From assembly GCF_003967515.1 (NCBI RefSeq), contig NZ_BIFQ01000001.1, positions 5,828,001-5,892,000 of the forward strand: DNA of 64,000 bases, read 5' to 3'. Under the pieces are notes generated by a model. That model was not told the origin of the DNA, made no database searches, and saw only the letters and a program-made list of their open reading frames with translations. Positions 51,316 through 60,229 of this stretch are shown here, one piece after another (within the stretch, counting starts at the first letter, position 1; every line of letters begins with the position of its first letter). This DNA comes from Dictyobacter aurantiacus. Lineage in GTDB: Bacteria > Chloroflexota > Ktedonobacteria > Ktedonobacterales > Ktedonobacteraceae. The translations under genes and the position numbers were made by a program.

Positions 51316-52095
51316 GCCTCGCGAGATGGTTATGGCCTGTCCACCCAGGCGCACGCGATCGCCGTCGAGCAGCACGCGCACGGTGCCGCCACGCCGTGAG
51401 GCCTGGTAGCCCGTGAGCTGTCCCCGACCCAGGCGCTTGCTCCAGAAGGGACTGAGCACGCAATGGGCCGAGCCGGTCACGGGGTCCTCATTAATGCCGA
51501 CGCTGGGGCAGAAGAAGCGCGAGACAAAATCGTAGTCCTGCTTGCCGGAGGCCGCAGCTGTCACGATCACGCCGCGCGCCGGCAGGGTGGCCAGTCGCGC
51601 GAAGTCGGGCTGCAGGCCGCGCACCACCTCTTCAGACTCAAGCTCAACCAGGTAGTCCAGCTGGCTCTTGCCCACGTAGCGCGGTGTGACGCCCAGGCTC
51701 GCGGACATGGCCGGTAGCGGCTCCACATCCTGTTCGGGCTTGGCCGGGAAGTTCAACTCAATCCACTCCCCGCGCCTCCGCGCCGTCAAAAAGCCGCCCC
51801 GCGAATAGAAGCGACCCTCCGTCTCAGGGGACAGGTAGCCCTGCTCCCACAGCGTATGGGCGCTGGCCAGGGTACCATGGCCGCACAGCTCAAGCTCAAC
51901 ATGGGCCGAAAACCAGCGCAGGCGATAGCCGTCCCCCTCGGGATGCAGAAAGGCGGTGGCCGCCTGATTCATCTCGCTGGCCACCTGCTGCAGCCAGCGA
52001 TCCTCGCGCGGCTCATCCAGTATGCAAACCACCGCCGCATTGCCAGCGAATGGCGTATGGGTAAAAGCATCAACTTGAAAGAAGCGTAGACTCAT
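51304..52095 (-). CDS. PhzF family isomerase-like protein with altered catalytic motif
   Basis: The 263-residue protein has the PhzF fold pattern: FFQVDAFTHTPFAGNAAVV at the start, the Cys-containing motif LELCGHGTLASAHTL, and SVGINEDPVTGSAHCVLSPF in the second half. In PhzF the catalytic Glu lies in a SETAF motif near residue 45. Here the motif reads NQAATAF, so that Glu is A46. Isomerase activity by the known mechanism is therefore doubtful, or the protein belongs to a divergent subgroup. It converges with the TetR gene. The ATG follows AGAAGGATA. Confidence 0.9.
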   Translation of the reverse strand: MSLRFFQVDAFTHTPFAGNAAVVCILDEPREDRWLQQVASEMNQAATAFLHPEGDGYRLRWFSAHVELELCGHGTLASAHTLWEQGYLSPETEGRFYSRGGFLTARRRGEWIELNFPAKPEQDVEPLPAMSASLGVTPRYVGKSQLDYLVELESEEVVRGLQPDFARLATLPARGVIVTAAASGKQDYDFVSRFFCPSVGINEDPVTGSAHCVLSPFWSKRLGRGQLTGYQASRRGGTVRVLLDGDRVRLGGQAITISRGELL

Positions 52096-52149
52096 CGTAT
52101 ATCCTTCTTTTAAATGTGCCTGAAAGCCAGACGTTTCGCGCCTCCGGCC

Positions 52150-52320
52150 CCTGACGATACGCGCTTACAGCGCTCAAAAGTTCTTTTCTATAAGATTGCA
52201 TGGCGTGCTCATCAGCGCACGCCATGCAATCTTATAGAAAAACGGGCGCGACGTGCAGTGGACGCGTGTGTGTGGGCGCTTACGAGCCCCCAGAGTGACA
52301 AGAATAAGACACATTCTTAT
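52150..52320 (-). repeat. variable-stem palindromic element G (reverse orientation)
   Basis: The palindrome is at 52184-52241: 25-bp perfect arms (TTTTCTATAAGATTGCATGG...) around an 8-nt loop. The side module lies to the right in reverse: GGACGCGTGTGTGTG, GGGCGCTTACGAGCCCCC, then CAGAGTGACAAGAATAAGAC, which matches the complement of the E and F modules with more divergence. It lies in the 510-bp region between the PhzF-like gene and the gene at 52606. The rest of that region is AT-rich with no gene seen. Confidence 0.8.
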
Positions 52321-52605
52321 CATTTATTGTAGGATAAATGATTTTTGCCCTCAACAGCCATTTACGCTGCCATGAGAGAGCCAATGTGCATACGAGGGGG
52401 TGTTTATTACTAAATTTTCATGTTATATGTTTTGAGATGAACATTCTGTCATTCGTCCTAACTAAAAGTGTAGATATCAGGGAATTTGAACGGGGAAATA
52501 AACTATGCCTGAGGGATAAGAGGCAGGCAATGTCTGGCTGATACTATGTGATTGATGATGCGTGTACATTTCAAGAGAGAGCGTAAAGTGAAAAGGAAAG
52601 ATCTT

Positions 52606-53130
52606 ATGGGGACGCAGCCATTAGCCAGGCTGATGTGTAATATCGAGATCGCTCCTGACAATGAGTACGACGCTGATGTGATGGTGGTGCACGAGGTTGG
52701 GAGAGAGTTGATCAGCGCGTTGCAGCAGGATGGTTACGCGGTCGCATCGGTCTACAAAGGGAATCCCAGGGGGATCGGTCTGTTTTATCAGGTGGCATCG
52801 GGAAATGTACCGCTTGAGGGCTGGCCGGACGAGGAGACGGATATGCTTGAGGGGCTGAAATATCTGTTACAGACGGTCAGCCCCATCGCGCGCACGCTCT
52901 GGATGGCGGGCAGAAGGGCACTACAGGCGCCGGCCAGTCTGAGTGTTGCACTGGCGTTGGAAGATATCGAGCTGAACCTGGACCCGAGGGATATGGATGA
53001 TGAAGAAGGGATCTCGCTCCTGGCCCAGACCATTCTTCAGCGCTATTCCGGTCAGCATCTGCCCTCCTCCCAGCACATCACGCTCAACGGCAAGATCGCG
53101 CGAGCCAGGTCGGGACGCCGCGGTCTGTAG
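52606..53130 (+). CDS. hypothetical protein
   Basis: From the ATG at 52606 (AAAAGGAAAG upstream) the protein has 174 residues; a longer frame to 52552 is less likely. It is soluble, with an N-terminal alpha/beta part (GRELISALQQDGYAVASVYK) and a helical middle (LKYLLQTVSPIARTLWMAGR). The family is not recognised. It lies about 208 bp before lspA on the same strand. The gap holds no recognised gene. Confidence 0.65.
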   Translation: MGTQPLARLMCNIEIAPDNEYDADVMVVHEVGRELISALQQDGYAVASVYKGNPRGIGLFYQVASGNVPLEGWPDEETDMLEGLKYLLQTVSPIARTLWMAGRRALQAPASLSVALALEDIELNLDPRDMDDEEGISLLAQTILQRYSGQHLPSSQHITLNGKIARARSGRRGL

Positions 53131-53338
53131 GGGCAAGGTCGGATTGCCTGTTGGAGAGGGAAGCAGGAGGTTTGAGCAGATCGCAAGTGCGGGTAGAGGC
53201 CAGCGGGTGGACTGTGATACAATAGGCGTGCTCGGATGGACCCTACCATTGTGCGCCTGACTGCCTGGCAGGCTGTGACGGTCGCGATTCTGACTGCTGG
53301 TCGACCGAGACACCGATTTGGATGGAAAGAAGGAAATT

Positions 53339-53956
53339 GTGCCGTTGAAACGTGCCCGTCTGTATGACGTTCTGGCTCTCTGCACGGCGATCACCGCCAT
53401 TGTGCTCGACCAATGGAGCAAGGCGCAGGTCGTCCAGAATATGACCGTGGGAAGCGAAATACCGTTTCCGATCCTGGGACACTACCTGGTTTTCAATTAT
53501 ATACATAATTCAGGCGCAGCCTTTGGCATGCTGTCCGGTGGCAAAGGATCAATCGTGCTGGCCGTCCTGATCGCGATCGCCGTACTGGTTGTCTGTTATC
53601 TCTACTCGCGCATGCTCAACACCGGTTCCCTGGCCTATAAACTTGTATTTGGATTGATTCTGGGCGGCGCCTTTGGCAACCTGATCGATCGTCTCGTGCA
53701 CAGCGGGTACGTCGTCGACTTTGTCTCCTTCCGCATCCCTGAGATCAACTACTATTTCGCGATCTTCAACGTTGCCGACGCCTGTATCTCAGTAGGTGTC
53801 GTCCTGCTGTTCCTCATGGTCCTGTTTGGTGGATTCAGGCAACGCCACCGGTACGAGGATGGCGGCGCGGGCGAGATCGTGACTACAGAGCCTGTGACGA
53901 AAGAAAGGGCGGCGCTAAACAACACCACGCTGCGTAGCACTAAGAACGATGAATAA
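53339..53956 (+). CDS. lspA: prolipoprotein signal peptidase (signal peptidase II)
   Basis: From a GTG at 53339 (AGAAGGA upstream; a TTG at 53318 is less likely) the protein has 205 residues. It has four transmembrane helices and the family motifs: LDQWSKAQVV, FNYIHNSGAAFGML, GGAFGNLIDR with the first catalytic Asp region VVDFVSF, and FNVADACIS with the second catalytic Asp. It cleaves lipoprotein signal peptides in the cytoplasmic membrane. The C-terminal tail is longer than usual and polar. Its last 8 bases overlap the rluD start (ATGAATAA), so the genes are translationally coupled. Confidence 0.97.
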   Translation: MPLKRARLYDVLALCTAITAIVLDQWSKAQVVQNMTVGSEIPFPILGHYLVFNYIHNSGAAFGMLSGGKGSIVLAVLIAIAVLVVCYLYSRMLNTGSLAYKLVFGLILGGAFGNLIDRLVHSGYVVDFVSFRIPEINYYFAIFNVADACISVGVVLLFLMVLFGGFRQRHRYEDGGAGEIVTTEPVTKERAALNNTTLRSTKNDE

Positions 53957-54899
53957 AGACACAACTACACCACCACAGACAAGCTGGACGATCACGGAAG
54001 AGCACGTTGGCACGCGCCTGGACCGCTTCTTAACCACGCAGATCGACACGCTGTCCCGAGCCTCTATTCAGCAACTGGTAAGCGACGGGGCCATCCTCAT
54101 CAACGGCAAAGCGGCCAGCAAGTCCGGCTACGCCCTGCGGCTCAACGACCGCGTGCAGGTCCAGACCCTGATCCCCTCCTCCGCCGTCAAGAACGTCGTG
54201 GCGCAGGTCATGCCCCTTGACATTGTATACGAGGACGCCGACCTGATTGTCATCAATAAAGCGGCGGGCATGGTCGTCCATCCCGCCCCCGGCCACTACG
54301 AAGACACCCTGGTCAACGCCCTGCTGGCCCGCTATCCCGAGCTCAAGAGCCAGCAGGAGGATCTGCGGCCGGGCATCGTGCATCGGCTGGATCGCGACAC
54401 CTCGGGACTGCTGCTTGTCGCCCGCAACCTGCAGACGCAGGCTGCCCTGATCGAGCAGATGAAGGCGCACCAGATCGAGAAGCGCTATCTGGCCCTGGTC
54501 GAGGGCGTCGTCTCGCTTGATCGCGGCAGCATCGACGCCCCCATCGGGCGCGATCCACGCAACCGCCAGCAGATGACGATTACCTCCATCGACAGCAAAG
54601 AGGCCGTCACCCACTTCAAGGTACAGGAACGCTATCAGCACCACACACTGCTCCTGCTGCAGCTAGAGACCGGACGCACCCACCAGATTCGCGTCCACCT
54701 CAAAGCGATCGGCCACCCGGTCGTGGGCGATCCTACCTACGGCACCGGCCGGCTCAGATACGGTATTACCCTGCACCGCCAGTTCCTGCACGCCTATCAG
54801 CTCCGCTTCACACATCCTACCACCGGTGCTACCGTTGAACTGGAAGCACCTCTGCCAGAGGACCTGCAGAGCATCCTGGACCAGCCCGAGTTCCTTTAG
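53949..54899 (+). CDS. rluD: RluA/RluD family 23S rRNA pseudouridine synthase
   Basis: The 316-residue protein has an N-terminal S4 RNA-binding domain (GTRLDRFLTTQIDTLSRASI...) and a catalytic domain with the catalytic Asp in GIVHRLDRDTSGLLLVARN. It also has the motifs VVHPAPGHYEDTLVNAL and RTHQIRVHLKAIGHPVVGD. It should convert uridines of 23S rRNA to pseudouridine. The lspA-rluD gene order is common in bacteria. The specific target (RluD rather than RluA/C) is inferred from the S4 domain and length. Confidence 0.95.
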   Translation: MNKDTTTPPQTSWTITEEHVGTRLDRFLTTQIDTLSRASIQQLVSDGAILINGKAASKSGYALRLNDRVQVQTLIPSSAVKNVVAQVMPLDIVYEDADLIVINKAAGMVVHPAPGHYEDTLVNALLARYPELKSQQEDLRPGIVHRLDRDTSGLLLVARNLQTQAALIEQMKAHQIEKRYLALVEGVVSLDRGSIDAPIGRDPRNRQQMTITSIDSKEAVTHFKVQERYQHHTLLLLQLETGRTHQIRVHLKAIGHPVVGDPTYGTGRLRYGITLHRQFLHAYQLRFTHPTTGATVELEAPLPEDLQSILDQPEFL

Positions 54900-55364
54900 C
54901 CACATGTATAGCAGGTAGGTAGCAGACGCACCCCGTGCGCGGGAAGGTGGAAAATAGCGCAGGTGCGCAAGACGCCTCAAAATTGGGAGAAACCCGCCAA
55001 TCGATTCGGCGAAATGTCGCGGGCGTGTCCACAAAAACGAAGAACAGAGGCCTGGAGCGGGCTGGCGCGATATATATGCTTTGACCATGCGATCAGCCAG
55101 CGTGCCCGGCGTGAAAAAGCTGGTGTCTGGACCTGTTCGCCGCGCCTGTAGAATAAAAGGATAAATTCGTTAGAACATAGAGTATAAATCAACTCGCCCG
55201 TCTGCTAATTTCAACAAAAAAACGATAGTATCTATTAAATAATTGACTTCAGGGGCTTGACTAGCAATCGTTTTTAGGGTACTACTATCGTGTCGGTAGG
55301 TTTCAAGTCGTGTAGCGCGTACTGGCTTATGTTGACCTTTTGCTGAAAGGTTAGGTTTATCCTC
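54900..55364. other. intergenic region, no gene seen
   Basis: The first half is GC-rich and the second half AT-rich. TTGACTTCAGGGGCTTGACT at 55242-55261 offers two possible -35 hexamers. GATAGTA (55225) and TACTATC (55283) form a distant inverted pair. This may be the promoter region of the small gene at 55365. Confidence 0.35.
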
Positions 55365-55664
55365 ATGCTGATGAAGAAAGCTACCCATTATGAAGAGGCC
55401 GGGGCCATCTTCGCGGCTATCGTAGAACTAGCTGACGAAGACCTGGCGAACGTTGTTGCTGGCGCCGGCTATGCCGCAGACCTGTTTGATGAAGACGACC
55501 TGGCTTCTGGTGGGGTCTCTTATGGGCAGATTTCTGGTGGAGTTGCCTATGGGCACATGCACATGCACATGCATATGTACAGGCGTTATCGCCGGGCCGC
55601 CATCCGCCGCCTCGTGAGCCGCTATCGTCAGAGCCGCATGTCGACGACGACGGTCTCCCCTTAA
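55365..55664 (+). CDS. small precursor-like protein with His-Met repeat
   Basis: The 99-residue protein starts at an ATG at 55365 (or 55371) after AAAGGTTAGG. The first part (AIFAAIVELADEDLANVVAG) resembles a RiPP/bacteriocin leader, with an ELADEDLANV stretch before GAG. The second part has a Gly-rich repeat (SGGVSYGQISGGVAYG), then HMHMHMHM, then an Arg-rich amphipathic tail (YRRYRRAAIRRLVSRYRQSR). No modification or export gene is next to it. It may be a secreted peptide, a metal-binding peptide or an antimicrobial. The following 55665-55964 holds no recognised gene. Confidence 0.55.
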   Translation: MLMKKATHYEEAGAIFAAIVELADEDLANVVAGAGYAADLFDEDDLASGGVSYGQISGGVAYGHMHMHMHMYRRYRRAAIRRLVSRYRQSRMSTTTVSP

Positions 55665-55964
55665 CCACCAGGGCATTTATCAGATTTATTACTCCTTATC
55701 AGGATTTCTCACTAAAGAAGTTGGTTTCTCGTTCATCTCTTTCTGGAGGACCAGAGGAGGCGTCGAGGGGCCGACTTCTTTGTGCCGTTTGGGACCGCAT
55801 CTGCCGTATCGGACTCTGGGTGTCCTTGTTGCTCGTACAAGAATATGGTAAAACTGCAGCATTGATGAATATACTTCTATACGTATGTAGAATAATGCTT
55901 TAAGCGGCCAGTGTGATGATAAACGATCAGGTAGAGGGGATTTGTTGCCGAGCTGGAGGGGAAT

Positions 55965-56597
55965 ATGCTGGAAACCAGAAATGAAGATATAAATATGCGT
56001 GTACTTTATGCGGTCGAAGACGCCTTCTGGCTGAATGTGCTCAATGGGTCACTCAAAGAACTGCAGCAGCGTGGGATGATTGCGGGTTGGGAGTGTTATG
56101 ATCTCTCTGCCAGATCATCCAGGTCGGCCGAGGATCGCAATGATGGATGGTATCGAGAAGGAGACGCGCTGGTCTGCGTGCTGATCAGCCAGCATTTTTT
56201 CGCCAGTGAGTTCAGCGATGGATTGGAGATGGAGCAGTTGCTAGAGTGCCACGAAGATGGAGAGCTTGTGCTGGTCCCCGTATTGCTTCATGACATCGAT
56301 TGGCGGCGGACCTCTTTCTCCTTGCTGCGCCTGCTAGGGGAGCAGGCTCCTTATGTTGTACGCTGGTCGAGCGCTCTGCATGATTTTGTGGCCCTGCCAG
56401 AGGCTATGCAGCGCGCCATCAAGCTCTATCGCGCCCATACGCCACCAGCAGCCACGACCACGCCAGATTTCGCCACTGGCCAGCAGATGGTACGCAAACT
56501 GCTGCTAGCCAACTGCCAGCAAGAGATGGCTGAGAAAGAAAGAGAACGGCAAGATATCATCCAGTTGAGCGCGCAATCGTCCACCGCCATGAAATGA
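55965..56597 (+). CDS. TIR domain protein
   Basis: The 210-residue protein starts at an ATG after GGAGGGGA. Residues 11-135 match a TIR fold: RVLYAVEDAFWLNVLNGSLK, GDALVCVLISQHFFASEFSD, EMEQLLECHEDGELVLVPVL and LHDIDW. The Glu in the EMEQL helix is where the NADase Glu of enzymatic TIRs lies, so NAD+ cleavage is possible. The C-terminal 70 residues are helical and charged. It may act in signalling or defence; no effector partner is adjacent. Confidence 0.82.
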   Translation: MLETRNEDINMRVLYAVEDAFWLNVLNGSLKELQQRGMIAGWECYDLSARSSRSAEDRNDGWYREGDALVCVLISQHFFASEFSDGLEMEQLLECHEDGELVLVPVLLHDIDWRRTSFSLLRLLGEQAPYVVRWSSALHDFVALPEAMQRAIKLYRAHTPPAATTTPDFATGQQMVRKLLLANCQQEMAEKERERQDIIQLSAQSSTAMK

Positions 56598-56598
56598 A

Positions 56599-56640
56599 TC
56601 CCGGCAAGCCCGAAAAGCCGGGGCAAGCCCGGCACCTACG
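56599..56640. repeat. short intergenic repeat R2, copy b
   Basis: CCCGGCAAGCCCGAAAAGCC then GGGGCAAGCCCGGCACCTAC matches the copy at 51241 in GGGGCAAGCC..GCACCTACG and has similar self-pairing. It lies directly after the TIR gene stop. The rest of the 425-bp gap to 57022 is AT-rich and shows no gene. Confidence 0.6.
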
Positions 56641-57022
56641 GTGTGTGCACCTGCGCACGTTTATGGCCCGCATTGCATGTATCACATGTATAGAAGCGAG
56701 TGGGACATATGGGTAATATTGCTTGAAATCCTCATCAGTTGCAGGTAAAATATGCGTATCTGTTGATGTTGTCTTGTGGATATGTGGGAAGTTGAACTCC
56801 ATTCATTGTGTGCTTTGTGCGCGCGCCAGATGCTGATAGGCTTTTTTTCTCCGTATGGTCCAGATAGATTGACAGGAACAGGTTTGTTCAATTAAAATAG
56901 AACAAAGGTTCTGATTTGGTCGTTTGTTCTATCCTGTGGAGTAAGAAGCGCCCCGAGGGAAGCGATGTGGTTCGATAGGATAAGCGGGATGTGTGTTTTT
57001 GATATTGAGAGGAGTACGCGCG

Positions 57023-57874
57023 ATGCCGACTCTGGAGTCTACTGAGAGGATTGCCCCCAAAAGTATCTTACGTCATCGACCGATAGAGGGTGGGAGCGGG
57101 AAGAAGCAAGCATCCGATTCCGTGGCTGGTATTGTAACTCCTGTGCCACGTGCCTCACGTCCGAGTGGAGAAGTTGTTGTGGCTGCGGAGCAGCAAGAGA
57201 GGGGAGCGATGCCCAAAGAGTCATCGCAGGAGGGTTGGCGTATGCAGGAGACAACGGCCGGTCAGGGACATCATGGCAAGGACACGGCGACGCGGCACAT
57301 GGTGTATATGGATCTGTCGCCAACGCGCGTCACGCGGGTCGAGGGGGCTCTGCGCCGGTCGGTGCGGTACCGGCCGCGTCAGCTCGTCAAGGTACACACG
57401 GCGCCCGCGCGCCCCTTCTGGTTTTATCTTCTCATCGGCATGACGGGCACCCTCTTACTATGGATGGTATTGAGTACCGCCGCGGGCTGGTTCTCGACCT
57501 GGATGGATGATCTGCACTATGGGCGTCCGCGCACCTTTCAGACCGACGCGCGCGTGGGCCACAACGAGCAAAGGGGCCTGCCCAGCCATTTTATCGCCCT
57601 CAACCTCCATCGGCGCATCGAGATCATCGAGTTCGCCGGTGGTGATCCCGCGCAGGCCCGCATATTCATGGGACCCGAGCTCTATCACGCCAACGACGAA
57701 CTGGTACCGGTTGAGCTCAAGTTCGCCGACCTCAATAACGATGGCAAGCCAGACATGGTTGTTCTCTACCAGGGGCAGCACCTGGTCTATATCAACGACG
57801 GCAAGAGCTTCCGACTTTCTACTCAGGCTGAGCAGGATGGGATTGAGCAGGCGCTGCAGCATCTGGGCTGGTAG
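57023..57874 (+). CDS. single-pass membrane protein with FG-GAP/VCBS-like motif
   Basis: From the ATG at 57023 (GAGAGGAG upstream) the protein has 283 residues. The N-terminal 135 residues are polar, with an Arg-rich juxtamembrane part. A hydrophobic helix lies near 140-162 (FWFYLLIGMTGTLLLWMVLS). The C-terminal part has a calcium-binding-type motif DLNNDGKPDMVVLYQG, as in FG-GAP/VCBS repeats. The N-terminal segment SILRHRPIEGGSGKK recurs in Ktedonobacterial membrane proteins as I recall them, so this is a tentative link. The last 56 bp overlap the convergent hydrolase gene. Confidence 0.72.
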   Translation: MPTLESTERIAPKSILRHRPIEGGSGKKQASDSVAGIVTPVPRASRPSGEVVVAAEQQERGAMPKESSQEGWRMQETTAGQGHHGKDTATRHMVYMDLSPTRVTRVEGALRRSVRYRPRQLVKVHTAPARPFWFYLLIGMTGTLLLWMVLSTAAGWFSTWMDDLHYGRPRTFQTDARVGHNEQRGLPSHFIALNLHRRIEIIEFAGGDPAQARIFMGPELYHANDELVPVELKFADLNNDGKPDMVVLYQGQHLVYINDGKSFRLSTQAEQDGIEQALQHLGW

Positions 57875-58691
57875 TCCGCACAAAGTGGCCGACCTGCGTA
57901 AAGACCTCCTCCCGCTCGGGTCCCACCACGATTAAATGGTCGGACTTATGAAGCCAGCGCAGAAATCTGGGCGTGGCCGCGCGCGCCCGGCGATAGAGGT
58001 CATCGGCGTTGCGAGGTTTAACTGTATGATCATTGCGGCTCTGTATGATCAGCAGGGGGGTGCGTAACTTGTGAAGGCGGCGACGACAGTAGGCGGTCAG
58101 CGCGAACAGCTCGGCCAGAGCCGGGATGGGCAGGCGCACCATCTGCTTGATGGCAGCGACCGTATGCTGATCAGAAAAATCAATCTGTGCCTGTGGATCG
58201 CGCAGGCGCGCCTGTCGCAGTGTCTCAGCCTGTACTTTGGGATCGTTGAAATTAAGGCGGGCCAGTGGATAATACCATTTGATAAAATAGCGCAAGAGGG
58301 GGACCGCGCGTGAGGGCCAGTTATCGTAGAAGTTGGTAGGAGTTGAGAGTGCCACCACGCCCGCGACGCGCCTGGGATGTTTAATACCCAGCAGCAGGGC
58401 CAGAACGCCTCCCATAGAAAAGCCGATCACAAAGATCCGTGGGTAGCGAGCCAGTAGATCCAGGCCAGCCTCGGCTGACTTTAGCCAGTGCTTGCGTCCA
58501 TAGCGCAGCAGTTCTTCTGGATCGCCACTGTGGCCCGCCAGCGCCACCCCATAGACGCGAATGCCCCGGCTCGCCAGCGCCTCTCCCAGGCCGATCATCT
58601 CTCGCGGCGAGCCGCTAAAACCGTGGATCAGGAGACACGCGCTGGAAGCATCTTCCGGGCCAAGCAAAAAAGGAACGTTCTCTTGAGGCAT
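57819..58691 (-). CDS. alpha/beta hydrolase (carboxylesterase-like)
   Basis: The 290-residue protein has the alpha/beta hydrolase core: oxyanion loop LLIHGFSGSPREM, nucleophile elbow GFSMGGVLALLLG, the acid in IIQSRNDHTVKP and the His in HKSDHLIVVGPER. It resembles Est30/MGLP-type esterases that act on short acyl esters or monoglycerides. The ATG follows GGAGG, 7 nt upstream. The C-terminal 19 codons overlap the membrane protein gene on the other strand. Confidence 0.92.
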   Translation of the reverse strand: MPQENVPFLLGPEDASSACLLIHGFSGSPREMIGLGEALASRGIRVYGVALAGHSGDPEELLRYGRKHWLKSAEAGLDLLARYPRIFVIGFSMGGVLALLLGIKHPRRVAGVVALSTPTNFYDNWPSRAVPLLRYFIKWYYPLARLNFNDPKVQAETLRQARLRDPQAQIDFSDQHTVAAIKQMVRLPIPALAELFALTAYCRRRLHKLRTPLLIIQSRNDHTVKPRNADDLYRRARAATPRFLRWLHKSDHLIVVGPEREEVFTQVGHFVRTTSPDAAAPAQSHPAQPE

Positions 58692-58781
58692 GACAAAGAC
58701 CTCCTATCATACTGCCGCACAGGAACTATTGCACTGTCAGCATAGCATGCCAGGAGGTCACGTATCAAACGAGGAAGGAGG

Positions 58782-59144
58782 CTAGCGGGTACCGCTGCGC
58801 TGCTGCTCAGATTTCTTGCCGCGCCCTGCGGAAGCATCCATAGCCGCCTGTGAAAGGACCGCACCGACTGAGAAGCCAACACGTTTGCGGGCCGGGATTG
58901 TAATCTGGGCGCCACCGCGGATAGATTTCACGCGGCGGGGGGCGACATCACGCAGGTTCCAGGTGCCAAAGCCCATCAAACGGACCTCGTAGCCCTTGGC
59001 GACGCCTTCACGAACAACCTCGGTAAAAGCATCGATAACCTTGTTCGTCTCTTTCAGATTCATTCCAGCTTTGGCCGCGATCTGATGGATCAGCTCGTCT
59101 TTGCCAACTACAACGTGTTCTCTATCTGTCGAACTTGTTCTCAT
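58782..59144 (-). CDS. HU family DNA-binding protein
   Basis: The 120-residue protein has the HU fold: KDELIHQIAAKAGMNLKETN, VIDAFTEVVREGVAKGYEV, RLMGFGTWNLRDVAPRRVKS and IPARKRVGFSVGAVL. The signature segment GFGTW is close to GFGTF. A basic C-terminal tail (GRGKKSEQQRSGTR) is slightly longer than usual. It should bend and compact DNA in the nucleoid. The ATG is preceded by GAGGAG 11 nt upstream. The gene stands alone. Confidence 0.95.
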   Translation of the reverse strand: MRTSSTDREHVVVGKDELIHQIAAKAGMNLKETNKVIDAFTEVVREGVAKGYEVRLMGFGTWNLRDVAPRRVKSIRGGAQITIPARKRVGFSVGAVLSQAAMDASAGRGKKSEQQRSGTR

Positions 59145-59854
59145 AAAAATTGTAACTCCTCACAAATGGTTTTGCAGAGAGAAATAGTGCCTCTGCTCAT
59201 AACGTCAATGCTCTATCGCATTGTCAATGTTATCTGGCAGACTTGCTGCATAAAACAGAACAGTAACCCTGCGCATTGGCAGTCCTGTAATCAGCAATCA
59301 GGTGAGCCGCTGATGCGACTAGTTGCTGTACAGCTTTTCCGATTGAATAGCGTAGTGTTGTCTACCACTTTCACTATACAGAGTGCCACCAAATAGTTTA
59401 GGTCATTACCGTAAAGGTTCATTCTTGCTACCTGATTCGCGCCATGCTCGATTGTGCATGCATGTCCGCGCCCCGCGTCTGCGAGCGTAGAAGAAAATCG
59501 GACGCGCTCCCCACAAATATGGCGAAAGCGGCATTAAATATGTTAACCTTAACGATGGCAACAGATTTAGTCGCCCGAAGGCATTGCCCTCAACAGTGCC
59601 GATCCCGGCTGGATCTCACAGCAGGCGCCCTTTGCGTCCGTGCAAGGTGCCTGGATGACAGCCGGAAATCTTTAGCAGGATTACCTGATTGTACCCTGGT
59701 AGGTATCTATGAGGGAAGGATTGTGGCTGCTTCATTGCAGGGTCGCGCCATGTTGTGTTGTTGTCAGATAGACTGGTATAACAGACAAGCGTAGCGCGTT
59801 TTGTCGTCACCACGACAAACGCGCATCGCCTCAACAAGAGAGAAGAAGATCGCT
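59145..59854. other. 710-bp intergenic region, no supported gene
   Basis: No conserved protein or RNA gene was recognised. The only open frames are short, Cys- and Arg-rich and lack ribosome binding sites. The promoters of the HU gene and the DsrE gene should lie at the ends. GTGCATGCATG near 59455 is a small palindrome. A transcribed RNA cannot be excluded. Confidence 0.4.
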
Positions 59855-60223
59855 ATGAAAGTTGCCTATATCTTTAGCACATCCGGACACACCGTCAGCT
59901 ACAAGCTTGGAAAGATGATCCTGCCTCAGCTTGAGGAGCATCGTCACGGGGCCGAGGTGGTCGGCATGTTCTTTTTCGACGACAACACCTTCGCCTTGCG
60001 CAAGGGGAATCCGCTGGGAGAGCGCCTGGCTGCCGTTGCCCGCGAGAACGGCATGCTGCTCATGCTCTGTGACCAGTGTGCCAGTGAGCGCAACCTTGCC
60101 GTCCTCCGAGAGGATGGCAAGTATGATCCTGTCGACACCGTCGAAGGGGTGCAGGTTGGCTGCTTCCCCGATCTCTACGCCGCCCTGGAGGGCAACCCTC
60201 CCGATCAAGTTATTACGCTCTAA
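59855..60223 (+). CDS. DsrE family protein
   Basis: The 122-residue protein starts at an ATG after AGAGAGAAGAAG. It matches DsrE/SaoD-like small sulfur-related proteins: KVAYIFSTSGHTVSYKLGKM, LEEHRHGAEVVGMFFFDDNT and ERLAAVARENGMLLMLCDQC. The Cys residues in LCDQCASERN lie where DsrE-type proteins carry a reactive Cys. The role in sulfur transfer or redox is inferred from the family. A terminator follows within element H. Confidence 0.87.
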   Translation: MKVAYIFSTSGHTVSYKLGKMILPQLEEHRHGAEVVGMFFFDDNTFALRKGNPLGERLAAVARENGMLLMLCDQCASERNLAVLREDGKYDPVDTVEGVQVGCFPDLYAALEGNPPDQVITL

Positions 60224-60229
60224 AGAGCC

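Noticed and set aside
55721..55903. A 60-codon frame between the small precursor-like gene and the TIR gene
   Set aside because: No ribosome binding site and no coherent protein pattern, although it ends with a short hydrophobic stretch.
59444..59794. A 116-codon open frame between the HU and DsrE genes
   Set aside because: Cys/Arg-rich without recognised motifs and without a ribosome binding site; not enough support to call a gene.
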